Shown here piece after piece: positions 23,346 through 33,889 of a stretch of DNA of 64,000 nt. The stretch is from NCBI GenBank assembly GCA_963693315.1, contig OY856186.1, positions 285,096,492-285,160,491 on the forward strand, given 5' to 3'. Within the stretch, counting starts at the first letter, position 1; each line of letters opens with the position of its first letter. The notes below the pieces were generated by a model, which was not told the DNA's origin, did no database searches, and saw nothing but the letters and a program-made list of their open reading frames with translations. A program made the translations under genes and the position numbers. The stretch comes from Diogma glabrata (lineage: Eukaryota; Arthropoda; Insecta; Diptera; Cylindrotomidae).

Positions 23346-23930
23346 ATAAAAAAAAATCAAAAATTCAAAATTCTAAAAAAGCTGGTAGAGACTTATGAAG
23401 GATTTTTTTCATTTTCATCGGCAATAGAAATCGTGGGAAATGATTTTTGTTAAAAGCACCAATTAAGTTAACTATCGGTTTATTTTATTTTAATAAATAG
23501 ATATGTTCTAATTTACCATACATTTCGCATAATTTCCAAAATAAAGTAAGTTTTCGTTTAATCAAAAATTAGATCGATTAAACCGTTGCTAGCAATCCGA
23601 CAAAAATGTTTGTCATGTGGCAACGACTTTTGTAATGTGTGGCAATGACTTTTTTAATTATTAAACAGCAACAAGCTGGGTTTCAAACAATTAATGTGTT
23701 AACTTTCAATTTTTTGTTTACTTTTTGTAAAGTTTTCAAAATTGTTTTAAAATTCTCCATGTCAAAGTGTCAAGTTATACCAAGTGGAGACACAACATAC
23801 TGTATATGCAACAAACAATATGTTATACCAAAAGGCTATCCATCCATAATTAATATAGCCGTGAGTCTATCCTTCTACTACGAGCGTAACGTTCAATCTT
23901 TATCTATCCTTTAGTCTATCATTTTATTAA
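23346..23930. other. no recognisable gene
   Basis: Includes GTGGCAACGACTTTTGTAAT and a nearby repeat of it (about 23617-23650). No supportable frame. Confidence 0.3.
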
Positions 23931-23937
23931 CGTTCAA

Positions 23938-23995
23938 ATTGCAATAGCGCGCTCGACTGATGATCTTGGAAGCTCGAATCCTGGTTGTTGCACAT
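23938..23995 (+). repeat. possible tRNA-like SINE head fragment
   Basis: ATAGCGCGCTCGACTGATGA followed by a box-B-like AGCTCGAATCC, then GGTTGTTGCACA and a T-run. Nine of eleven box-B positions match. Too degenerate for a tRNA gene. Confidence 0.35.
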
Positions 23996-24770
23996 TTTTT
24001 TTTATTTTTTTTAAAATAACATTAAAATTATTGTTTTTTTACACACTTTTATTTTATTTAGACATACATTTCGTTTTGCGATAGTGCAATTTGATCGCTA
24101 ATGCAGTTTTTATAGCATTTTTGAATTAGTCACAAGTTAAAAACTAGTTCGAATTTCGAAAGTACCATAGACCTTTTTTTAAAGGAATAATTTTTACATT
24201 AAATAGTAAAGTTGGTAGATGGTTTTTATAATAAGTTTATTAAAAAAGAAAAGAGGAAACAAATTGATGAAAGTACATAATTAAAGGTCTATTTCCTCAC
24301 TTTTTGACACAACATTTCGTTGTAGCGTTCCTTTCAGTTTCGAATTTAAATCTTAAGATTAAATATTCCAAAAGAAAAGTTACGCATACCTGAAGTATTA
24401 AACTAAACAAAATAATAGAAATTAATTAAATCAGCTGATAACTTGAATGTTAAAATAAAAAAAAGAAATAAATTTTCATATTAATAAATATATTAAAAAT
24501 AATTTTATATCGAGTCAAACAATCTGATTGTTCAGACATCTAAATTAAAAAATTAAATTATTTGATTTTTGCTAAATATATTGTTTGAAGTTCTACAATA
24601 AAAGTTTATTTCATGAAAAATTAAATACATTAAAAACTAAAAGTTTTATTATTATAAACCACCAATCTCGATATTCGTAAAATACTTTCTTGAATTAAGT
24701 TATACAATTTAAATGTAGATCAGTAAGATGTTAAACAATGAGTATTGGACCATTTTTCTGTTCCGGTGTT
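23996..24770. other. no recognisable feature
   Basis: Very AT-rich DNA, no coding frame or matched repeat. Confidence 0.35.
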
Positions 24771-24771
24771 C

Positions 24772-24905
24772 TTTTTTTTTTTTTTTATTAATTAGTTAGA
24801 CATGTTTAGCACACTAAATATGAAATATTCATTATTCAGACTCTTTGAATATCCGAAGATACCATGTCAACTAGAAAGGAAGGAGATGGGGAAAATGAAA
24901 GGAAA
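24772..24905 (-). mobile_element. non-LTR element 3' UTR tail (same family as 15869)
   Basis: The plus-strand T-run at 24772-24786 is followed by TTAGTTAGACATGTTTAGCA and CTTTGAATATCCGAAGATAC, nearly identical to 15880-15990. Only the 3' UTR is left. Confidence 0.8.
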
Positions 24906-24935
24906 ATTTATTTAATTAAAACAATATTTTCCATT

Positions 24936-24980
24936 CTCTCGCACTTTTTCAGCTGATGGCTGAAAAAGAGCGAGAAAAGG
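24936..24980. repeat. short hairpin
   Basis: CTCGCACTTTTTCAGC pairs with GCTGAAAAAGAGCGAG around TGATG, with one mismatch. A short palindromic element or its remnant. Confidence 0.5.
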
Positions 24981-25031
24981 AAAGGAAAAGGAAAACAACT
25001 GTACAGTACTTACCTGTTCACCGCAAAAGCG

Positions 25032-27042
25032 CTATATGAGAAAAAAGTAGAGTGTGTACCAGAGTACACAGGTAAGAAGTGAAACTTCTTTATGACATAT
25101 CATTTTTCTACTATTTAGAACTTCACAGAAATTGGGTAGATAAAGCTTAGAAAAAAAAACGCCGATTATTGATAACCAATTGTTTGGTGAGTATATATCT
25201 TCGTATTTATCTCTGATACTTTCCAATTCACCATGACCACCGTCACCATATTACCACCATGACCAGCATGACCACCTTGACCACCACGACCACCATGACC
25301 GCCATGACCAACATGACCATCATGACCACCGTGAACACCATGACAATCATGACCACCTTGACCACCATTACCACCGTAACCACCATAACCACCATGACCA
25401 CCATGACCACCGTGACCACCATAACCACCATGACCACCATGACCACCGTGAACACCATGACCACCGTGACCACCATGACCACCGTGACCACCGTGAACAC
25501 AATGACCACCGTGAACACCATGACCACCATGAGCACCGTGACCACCATAACCACCATGACCACCATAACCACTATGACCACCATGACCACCGTGAACACC
25601 ATGACCACCATGACCACCGTGACCACCATTACCACCATGACCACCATAACCACCATGACCACCTTGACCACCATGACCACTATGACCACCATGACCACCT
25701 TGACCACCATGACCACCAGGACCGCCATGACCAACATGACCATCATGACCACTGTGAACACTATGACCACCATGACCACCGTGACCCCCATGACAACCAT
25801 AACCACTATGAACACCATGACCACCATGACCACCATGACCACCATGACCACCATGACCACCGTGAACACCATGACCACCATGACCACCGTGACCACCATT
25901 ACCACCATGACCACCATGACTACTATGACCACCATGACCACCATAACCACCTTGACCACCTTGACCACCATGACCGCCATGACCAACATGATCACCGTGA
26001 ACACCATGACTACCATGACCAGCGTGATCACAATGACCACCGTGACCACCATAACCACCATGACCACTATGACCACCATGACCACCATGACCACCATGAC
26101 CACCATGAACACCATGACCATCATGACCACCATGAACACCATGATCACCATGACCACCGTGACCACCGTGACCACCATAACCACCATGACCACTATGGCC
26201 ACCATGACCGCCATGACCACCATGACCACCGTGAACACCATGACCACCATGACCAATGTGACCACCATAACCACCATGACCACTATGACTACCATGACCG
26301 CCATGACCAACTTGACCATCATGACCACCGTGAACACGATGACCACCGTGACCACCATGACCACAGTGTCCACCATAACCACCATGACCACTATGACCAC
26401 CATGACCACCATGACCACCATGACCACAATGAACACCATGACAACCGTGACCACCGTGACCACCATGACTACCATGACCACCGTGATCACCGTGAACACC
26501 ATTACCACTATGACCACCATGACCACTATTACCCCCATGACTACCATGACCATCATGGCCACCATGACCACAATGACCACCATGACCACAATGACTACCA
26601 TGACCACCATCTACAACCGACACATCCATATAACATTTAGTACAATACTAAATAAATAACGGTGCATGCACAATGTATGAGGTTTTTCCTCATGAGATTT
26701 GAGCAACTTTTTATTATTATTTTTTAAAAGAAATACAATGCTTTAAAATGTAGGTAGCTCAATTCTCTACTAATCATGAGGAAAAAGTTAAGAAATTTTT
26801 AACTTTTTCATTGAGGTAAAAGTATTTCAAAAATAAATTTTTTTCTCTAAATAAATATTCATACAAACTCTCATGAGTAAAAGTATTTTCATTGTGCATG
26901 CTCTGTTAATAAAAATAAAATTATCAAAACAAAATTAAAATTTATAAAAAAACAACGTAACCGAAAATCGTGACGATTTTTTTAAATTTTATACTGCTTT
27001 AAAATTTCTCTCATACGCCGATAAAGAAGTTTCACTTCAAAA
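25032..27042. mobile_element. dispersed element with minisatellite core, copy 1
   Basis: Shares both flanks with the copy at 55748-57280. Left: GTGTGTACCAGAGTACACAG, GAAGTGAAACTTCTTTATGA. Right: CGACACATCC, ACATTTAGTACAATACTAAA, GAGGTTTTTCCTCATGAGAT, GCCGATAAAGAAGTTTCACT. The 18-base phrase GAAGTGAAACTTCTTTAT occurs at the left and inverted at the right end, acting like a terminal inverted repeat. This copy has about 107 bp (25123-25229) absent from the other. No transposase; non-autonomous, class unknown. Confidence 0.65.
25230..26612. repeat. 9-bp minisatellite (ACCACCATG)n, ~1.4 kb
   Basis: About 150 units of GACCACCAT with point variants (CCGTGACCA, CCATAACCA, CCGTGAACA, CCTTGACCA). Because the unit is a multiple of three and has no stop, three readings stay open across it: minus Gly-Gly-His, minus Met-Val-Val, plus Thr-Thr-Met. 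The Gly/His frame begins in flanking sequence (MDVSVVDGGH at about 26629) and ends near 25166. Nothing shows that any is translated, so I treat it as DNA repeat. Confidence 0.85.
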
Positions 27043-27290
27043 AATCACAAAATTTACAAAGGATTGTATACCAAACACAGCTTCCAATAATTTTTAAAAT
27101 TGTCAATGAAATTTTTCATTGTATTAAAATTTTTAGTTTGCTTATTGAATATATTAAGCATAATTTATGTAAAAACACGAAAAAAAACACATAAAAACAC
27201 GAAAATGATCTAAAATTTCCATATAACTTTGCATGGAAATTTTTGACAGTTTTAATTTTGCTTTTGGACCTTTATAGGTAAAAAGATGCT
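27043..27290. other. no recognisable feature
   Basis: AT-rich spacer between the minisatellite element and the foldback element. Confidence 0.3.
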
Positions 27291-28311
27291 ATATACAGGG
27301 TGTTTCATAATATATGCGCAGGACTTCAGGATGTGATAGCTCGTCAAAAAAAATGAAAAAAATATATATTAACTTACCCTCTAAAATGCACCATTTTCGA
27401 GATACAGGGTGTTGAAATTGAAAAAAAAATTCGTTTTTGCGAATATCTCCGGAATCGTTTATCGTACAGAAAACAGCTTTCGTAAGCATTTTCTACTTAT
27501 AATAAGCTATGTTTTGTGCGGTAATTATATTTTTTTAGTCATAATTGGTAAAGGTTTTGGAGGGGTAGTGGGTGTTTTTTTCCCCAACTTCTACGCTACT
27601 GAAAAAAGGACAATTTTGAAATGCTCATTTGAACCGCCAATGTTTTCTACACAAAAAAGTTACCCACAGTCATAAGCTCTAAAGTCTACCGTTTTTGAGA
27701 AAAATCAACTTTTATGTTGAAAAACAAGGTCAATTTTTTTAAATAAAATATTTTTCCTAATGGACATTTCCATCTTTTAATTTAACTGTTTATGATTTGT
27801 TATTGTTTTTTTTAAATTTTGAAATTGTGAAGTTAACGATTGGTATTGTTATTTGTTCCAACGTTTAAATAAATTTTATTTAATTAGTAAGGAAAAAAAT
27901 TTTATTTAGAAAAACTGACCATGTTTTTCAACATAAAAGTTGATTTTACTCGAAGAAAACATTGGCGGTTCAAATGAGCATCTCAAAATTGTACTTTTTC
28001 CAGTAGCGTAGAAGTTGGGGAGAAAAACACCCACAATCCCACCAAAACCTTCACCAATTAAGACTTTAAAAAAAAAATCCGCCCAAAACATAGCTTATTA
28101 TGAGTAAAAAATGCTTACGAAAGCTGTTTTCTGTGCGATAAACGGTTACGGAGATATTCGCAAAAAACGAATTTTTTTTTTCAATTTCAACACCCTGTAT
28201 CTCAAAAATGGTGCATTTTAGAGGGTAAGCTATGTCGCACTTTTTTCATGTTTTTAGACGAGCTATCACATCCTGAAGTCCTGCGCATATATTATGAAAC
28301 ACCCTGTATGC
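27291..28311. mobile_element. foldback element with ~430-bp inverted arms
   Basis: Left end ATACAGGGTGTTTCATAATA, then GCGCAGGACTTCAGGATGTG; the right end is its reverse complement at about 28255-28311. Arms share AATATCTCCGGAATCG, AAAACAGCTTTCGTAAGCAT and AACTTCTACGCTACTG. The left arm has about 45 extra bases near 27650-27700. A second copy of the terminal about 60 bp follows at 28317-28371. Frames at 27409-27675 and 28091-27906 are mirror images of each other and reflect the repeat. Confidence 0.75.
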
Positions 28312-28371
28312 ATATTTTTGGACGAGCTATCACATCCTGAAGTCCTGCGCATATATTATGAAACACCCTTA
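28312..28371. repeat. extra copy of the foldback terminus
   Basis: GACGAGCTATCACATCCTGA through ATTATGAAACACCCT repeats the element's right end directly after it, a tandem terminal duplication or a second, truncated insertion. Confidence 0.7.
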
Positions 28372-29780
28372 TGCTTGATTTAGAGTAATTAATATACTTC
28401 ACAAACAAACTTAAATCGTTTAAAGTAAAAACACGAGAAATTTCATAGAGAATTTTTTAAATGATTATAGTTACAATACAATAGTTAATACAAAACACGT
28501 ATGTAAGCCAATATACATTTTTTGAATTTTTTTTCTTATCTCCCCTTTCTAGCGCTATTATGGCAGGACCAGAACCAGAAAATTGTTCTATAGAACAGCG
28601 AACATAACAGCATAGAAAAATATAGATTTTTAACAATTTTTAAAAACAATGTAGGTTGAAAACATTTGATATTTTTGGGACAAAAAACAGTTTGTGTTAT
28701 AATTTACATTTTCAAACATTTAATAATTTAAACCGATTTAATAAAATGAACTTTGTACTGAGTTTCTCAGTACGAAATTTCGTTGTCATTGCCGAGGGTA
28801 GAGGGTTGTGATAAAGGTTCGGGGCTCAACACGAACCCTATATTTAATTTTTATTGTTTTGGTTTATTTTTTTTATAGAACATAAAAATTATTCCTTTTT
28901 ATTCATAAAAATTCCATTTACGGCATTTAAATTTTGCGATAATGTAGGTTTTCAAAATTATTGCTCTAATTGTCTTTTAGCCGTTTCGTTCAAATTTATA
29001 TCATTTCGATATTAATAAGAAAATTAATTATTTATATGACAGAAGTGCTAAAAATCTTAGAATATTTTTTTTCCATCATTATTTTTGCATAGCTTCGTTT
29101 TCTGTAAACAAAATATAGAAGAACAAAAGTTGCTATTTCAGTATTTTCTTATTATTATTATTTTCAACCATTTGTGATTGATCGTATAAAAATTTATAGT
29201 ATGTACACCTCCCGATGGTTTTTGTAGAATTATAGTTAAGCAGAAGGTGCACATAGAATAGATTAGAAGAGGTTGGATTATGATGGATAGTACTTAGTAG
29301 TTGTATCAAAGCCGGATGAAAAGAGCAAGAGTGTATTGGTTTGCGAAGGGTGGGGCAAAGAAGGGGGGGGGGGGGGCGGAGCCCACGGGATAGCCCTAGT
29401 ATAATATATGCAACAATATGTTATATAAAAATTTCAATTCATTAACACTCAAATTATGCCACAGAAGATCAAAACAAAATTGAATTGAATGGAGGTAGCA
29501 CAACTTTTAAATATCTTTAATCTGAACAAGGCAAGCATATAAATTCTTTTAATTTAATTAAATTAACTCAATTAAAACATTTGTTCGAAGAACGATAAAT
29601 CAAATTGACTTCTTATGTTGGAGCTCTTATATTATTTTAGAATAGATAAAAATAGTAATATTCGATAACATCAATAGCACAAACATTGTCATTAATATCT
29701 TTATTAAATTAAGCCGACGTGATATGAAAACAATGTGTTACTATAAAAATATTATAAAATTAGTAATTCGATTAATAATT
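28372..29780. other. no recognisable gene
   Basis: AT-rich. Contains a small hairpin (GTACTGAGTTTCTCAGTAC, about 28755), the palindrome ACGAAATTTCGT, and a run of about 16 G at 29363-29379 followed by CGGAGCCCACGGG. No gene identified. Confidence 0.35.
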
Positions 29781-29784
29781 ATAA

Positions 29785-29799
29785 TTTATTCAATTTATT
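29785..29799 (-). terminator. poly(A) signals of CDA-a
   Basis: Two AATAAA hexamers on the minus strand (29799-29794 and 29790-29785), 37-46 bases past the CDA-a stop codon. Confidence 0.6.
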
Positions 29800-29835
29800 T
29801 TAAAATAATATTTGTGATAATACAATACAATGATT

Positions 29836-31098
29836 TTATTGTTTTAGACCTAATGGATTACCAATCCATGGGAAAACGGCTGGACAAGTTCCACATACGC
29901 TCATATAACGGTACTCTTCACCTTTTTTCAATTCACAATTTTTAACTGAACAATTCAAAGGTTGAACTTTACGACATTGAGACCAATCTGATGTCTTCAT
30001 TTGAGAAACTGGTACTGGATTTTTAATCCATTTGATTGCATTTTGAATGCCAACAATGTATACATCGTCAAGAGTCTGAAGATAATCAAGAAAACGAATA
30101 TATACGTCAACTCGATTTGGATTAGCTGAAAACCATGCTGAATGCATATAAAAACCCCATGGTGCTTTATTTGTATTATAAGTATTATGGAAATTCTTAA
30201 CAATCCATTGAAAGATTTCTTCAGGATCTGTTGGTCTGTTATAATGACAAAAAATTAAAAATGTATTTGTTTTTACAAAGTAAATTTTTCTAGCTTACTG
30301 TGATCCACATCCATCGACCATGCTGCAAGAATTATCTTGGATATCTTTCCACATAAGCATTGGGACAACCCATGGTCCAGGTAAACTTGATGTTGGGCAT
30401 GGTCCAATATCACATTCTTGGGTTGATTTGTAATTCAAAGTATATGGCCAAAATCCTGGTGATGTTACTTGTGTTGGCATAGAACAATCATAAACAAAGT
30501 TATCTTCTTGTAAATATATAAACGAATTATCGCCTGACATTTGTAAGAATGGCAATCTTATTCCTTTCATTGCTTCAGCGGGAATGTTTGCGAATTCTGA
30601 TGTTAATTTTACTTGATCACCGAATTCACCGTGTAATGAACTAACTGAAATAGTCTTCCAATATTCTTGATCAACTTGATGAGATATCGAATGTAATGAA
30701 ATCTCATGTCCGTTTTGATATAACTCATGAACCTAAAAATGAATTAAGTATTAATAATTAATTACTATAATAATAAATTTGTTTTTAAGCACCCTATCGT
30801 AGTAAGTATATTCATGTGAAACGAAAAATGTGGCTGCAGCAGGACATCCATCTGCATTTTTACGATCAGTAAATGCTTTGCGATAATATTCAATGTTGAG
30901 TGTTGTAACAGCGTCATCGAATGTGAAGAAAACGAATTGTGGCGTTTCTTTAACACTTAATCCACCCGGTATTTCAGTTGATGAACAACGGCAATTCGGT
31001 AATAAACAAGCAGCTTCATCGCAAAAATCAGCTGGAACAGCAATTGCAATTGAAATTAATCCAATTATTATAATGCTTCGTAGATATGCAGGAAGCAT
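29836..31098 (-). CDS. chitin deacetylase, group V-like (CDA-a)
   Basis: Secreted polysaccharide deacetylase (carbohydrate esterase 4 fold) predicted to remove acetyl groups from chitin. Exons 31098-30793, 30732-30299 and 30235-29836 join in frame to 379 codons plus TAA; introns are 60 and 63 bp. ATG at 31098 starts a signal peptide (MLPAYLRSIIIIGLISIAIA, cleavage likely near residue 20). A Cys-rich segment (25-38) leads into the catalytic domain: TFDD at 59-62 (general base and metal Asp), HSISH at 116-120 (metal His pair), RLPF 161-164, YDCS 183-186, MHSAWF 277-282 (motif 5 His). There is no chitin-binding or LDLa module, as in the short gut-type insect CDAs. The second intron has a GTAAGC donor; the first uses GTGCTT, which is weak. 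No frame damage, so it looks functional. Paralogue of CDA-b. Confidence 0.92.
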
Positions 31099-31141
31099 TT
31101 TTTTAAAATAAAAAAACTTGTTTTTCTGTGCTTGATATTGT

Positions 31142-31181
31142 ACTAACTGTACAATTTCGATAGAACTTAATAGGTTATATA
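31142..31181 (-). promoter_or_regulatory. core promoter of CDA-a (TATA and initiator)
   Basis: On the minus strand TATATAAC lies at 31181-31174 and an initiator-like CAGTT at 31149-31145, with the A 33 bases from the first T of the TATA box. This places the start about 50 bases upstream of the ATG. Spacing fits an arthropod TATA/Inr promoter. Confidence 0.55.
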
Positions 31182-31490
31182 CAGTTTGAATTTTAAGATT
31201 TTAATATTTGATAATATAAATGTGTTGTTGTTGATTGCTTTAAAAATTTACCAGGAACTTTCAATTAATTGATAACCTATGTTTTTTGATCATTATATCA
31301 GTTTATTTGTAATAAATTGAATTGTCTAATTATATATCTAAGTTCATTTTTTTATCTACAACAAATGTCGGTAAAGCAAATTGTTGAAATAAAACGGAAA
31401 CCACCTTATTAAAATTAAAATTTCAGTAAAACTCATATTATGATTGTAATCATACGTATGGAGAGTCGAGTTTTTGTTGACTTCTAAAGT
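31182..31490. other. no recognisable feature
   Basis: AT-rich sequence upstream of CDA-a. It may hold regulatory sites, but none could be named. Confidence 0.3.
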
Positions 31491-31494
31491 TGTT

Positions 31495-31640
31495 TAATTT
31501 TTTATCTACGCCTTTGACAACCTCGCGTACTCCTGTGCGTGTTATTGGCATACGCGTAAACGTGCAGTGCATGAGATATTACTAGTCAATAGCAGTGAGA
31601 GTCAAGGTGATATCTTAAGGGTGCTATTTTTGTGCTCGAT
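31495..31640. repeat. dispersed repeat, copy 3 of 3
   Basis: ATCTACGCCTTTGACAACCT, CGCGTACTCC, GTGATATCTTAAGGGTGCTA follow the same order as 3190-3350, with several indels. Confidence 0.5.
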
Positions 31641-32271
31641 GGCTTCCGCTCTAGGAATATGGACATGTATACGATACACACTGCAAAAAACAGCTGAAGA
31701 TATTATACATGAGTATCAGTTATCTACAAGTATTTGTTCACAACACACGTAGTTGGTTTCTAATCTTCTGTGTATGTTTCGATGTTTTGCATCCATCTAG
31801 CAGTACTAACTTCCCACAAGCAATGAAAATTCGTAGCTTCGGTTTTCTCGACAGGATAGACGCAGATCTTATGAAGCATGTTGAATTTATTTCTGACCTT
31901 GGAGCTTCAGAGCTAGGATTCTTTCGCCGGACACATGGCGTAATCGAATTATTAAACGTTCTTTTTTCTATGATTTGAAATGAAAAGACTATTTTCATCA
32001 CGCTTAATGCCTTGTGAAAATTGGGTTCTTTTTCCACTACAGTGTAAAAGGAATAACAAATTGTAGTTGCTATGGTTTTTCATATAATTTTACAAAGTTC
32101 TTTAAACAACGCAACCATTTAAATATGGAGGGGCTGAAATCTCAAGGCTCTGAGATATCAAGACTTCGGCCTGGGTTAAGGATTTTGATATAGTTTTCGG
32201 CAAAAAACTTTTATGAGAACATAGTTTTTAGTTTTGGGCAGCGATGTATATCAAACATAACTCTTTGTTAA
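31641..32271. other. no recognisable gene
   Basis: Overlapping short frames on both strands (31709-31978 plus, 32037-31738 minus) lack family resemblance and are unlikely to be genes. Confidence 0.3.
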
Positions 32272-32675
32272 AGTACAAGTATTTTTTTATCTCTGTTTAG
32301 AAATTACGTACAAAACTAACACGAAACATCAATACGTTGCCGGAAAATCATAACAGATTATAAATTAACATAATTTAGTGAAAAGATGATACAATCAGAG
32401 GCGTAGCTAAGAGGGGGGGGTGGGCGGCCCGCCCCGGGTGTCACCCGTTTTGGGGTGACACCCGACCGTAAAAAACAAACCATCAGAATTTTTTCAACGA
32501 TAAATCACTCAGAAACCATTTTAACCAGGTTATCCACATAATTTTAATTTATAAATTGTGATAACTTATAAATGTGTCCTATAAAGGTGTTATTGGTTCC
32601 AAAAGAATCTATTCTACTTTTTAAAATTTTTGAGTTATTACGTAAAATAAAATTTTAACAATATGTGTGTATTTC

Positions 32676-32775
32676 TTTTTTTTTTAATCGAATCAACATG
32701 TTGAGCATTAAATACCATCACCACAATTACTCAATAGCTTTGAATATTCCTATAGATACCATATTGACTTTTTTT
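32676..32775 (-). mobile_element. diverged non-LTR 3' tail inside the hAT element
   Basis: A T-run (32676-32689), then CAACATGTTGAGCATTAAAT and AGCTTTGAATATTCCTATAG, similar in layout to the tails at 15869 and 24772. Confidence 0.55.
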
Positions 32776-33239
32776 ACGGTATATTATTTAGTATGCAAGA
32801 ATGATTCTTTAACGGCCAGGTCTGAAAACACATATGCTGAATAATGTATAGGAAAAGTGGTTTACGTCGATAATGTGGCACCCTTTGTCGATAGGGTGAC
32901 ACCCTTGAGTTACAATGTCTCTATGCCAAAATTATTTCTAAAATTTCAGCTTAACTTTACTACCTAATATATGTTTTACATTTCAAACAAATTAATTGCA
33001 AACACCTAAGGAAACTAATAAACAATCAAATCACCGTGTTTGTAAATGATCTCAAAATAACTTTTTTTCATTTATGTTGAAACTCAGGGAATAAATTGGA
33101 ATAGATCGTTTTTCAATGGACACAAAAATAATTACTGTGGAATAAAATGGCAGTTATTCAATTACTGCAGTTTTGCAAATTTTTATAGGTAAATGCATAC
33201 TCATACTGTACGTTTTCAGTTTTATAAATTTATATAATT

Positions 33240-33610
33240 TAATTAAATGAAAGTTTATCATTTAAAATTACATTTTGTTGGGTTCCAAATCCCTTGTAAA
33301 TTTCAAACTCATCATCAAGTTATTCTTTTAGAGATCCTAGGCTACATAAATGTAGAGCCTTCAAATTTTTTTTAAAAGTGGTATAGCTATTGTTATTAAC
33401 TATATAAATGGTTTGCAAAAATAGACTTTAAATTTTGTTTATTTTTCTTCTTAGGAAGGTATTCCTTAAATCAGTTTTTAAAACATTTTCCGGTTTTCCC
33501 GATGTAAAATTTTTCACAAAAATTACATTTAATTTTGTAAATTATTGAGCATGATTCTAATTGGATATTTAATTTTGGTTTCAACTCTTTATATAAAATA
33601 TCTTTTAGGA
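33240..33610 (-). pseudogene. Penelope-like GIY-YIG endonuclease fragment
   Basis: Minus-strand translation gives KLNIQLESCSIIYKIKCNFC then EKFYIGKTGKCFKN, a GIY-YIG nuclease start in which YIG and the following GKTG are preserved, then LKSIFANHL, and after stops LKALHLCSLGSLKE, DDEFEIYK and ILNDKLSF, the usual C-terminal order of Penelope-like retroelements (H near the middle, E in EFEIYK). Several stops and a missing Arg after KN show it is dead. The RT part is absent. Confidence 0.65.
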
Positions 33611-33889
33611 TGTTATACTTATATGTTTTTAATTAGTTCCTTATAATATTAGGCATATGATTTGTATATTCCATGTTATCAAATATTATTTAATATAAGT
33701 GGTTACAAGGAAATTTAAATAAATTTATTTTCTTGGCGGTGTATTTAGTCGTTAACACAGGGTACTTATTTTGAACTAGACATACATGTATCCTACAAAT
33801 ATATTTAGAATAAATGCTTTGCTGATATACCTACTATAATTAAAAATATTAGCAAATATCCCAAAAAATAAATATGCCACGAGGGGTTC

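Noticed and set aside
25243..26659. Met-Val-Val (minus) and Thr-Thr-Met (plus) frames of about 460 codons
   Set aside because: They are alternative readings of a 9-bp DNA repeat without stops; no upstream gene structure supports them.
29836..31098. Bacterial horizontal transfer of the deacetylase
   Set aside because: Spliceosomal introns, signal peptide and Cys pattern fit insect CDAs; nothing points to transfer.
31709..32037. Overlapping 89- and 99-codon frames
   Set aside because: Antisense shadows of each other in repeat-flanked DNA, without domain or codon signal.
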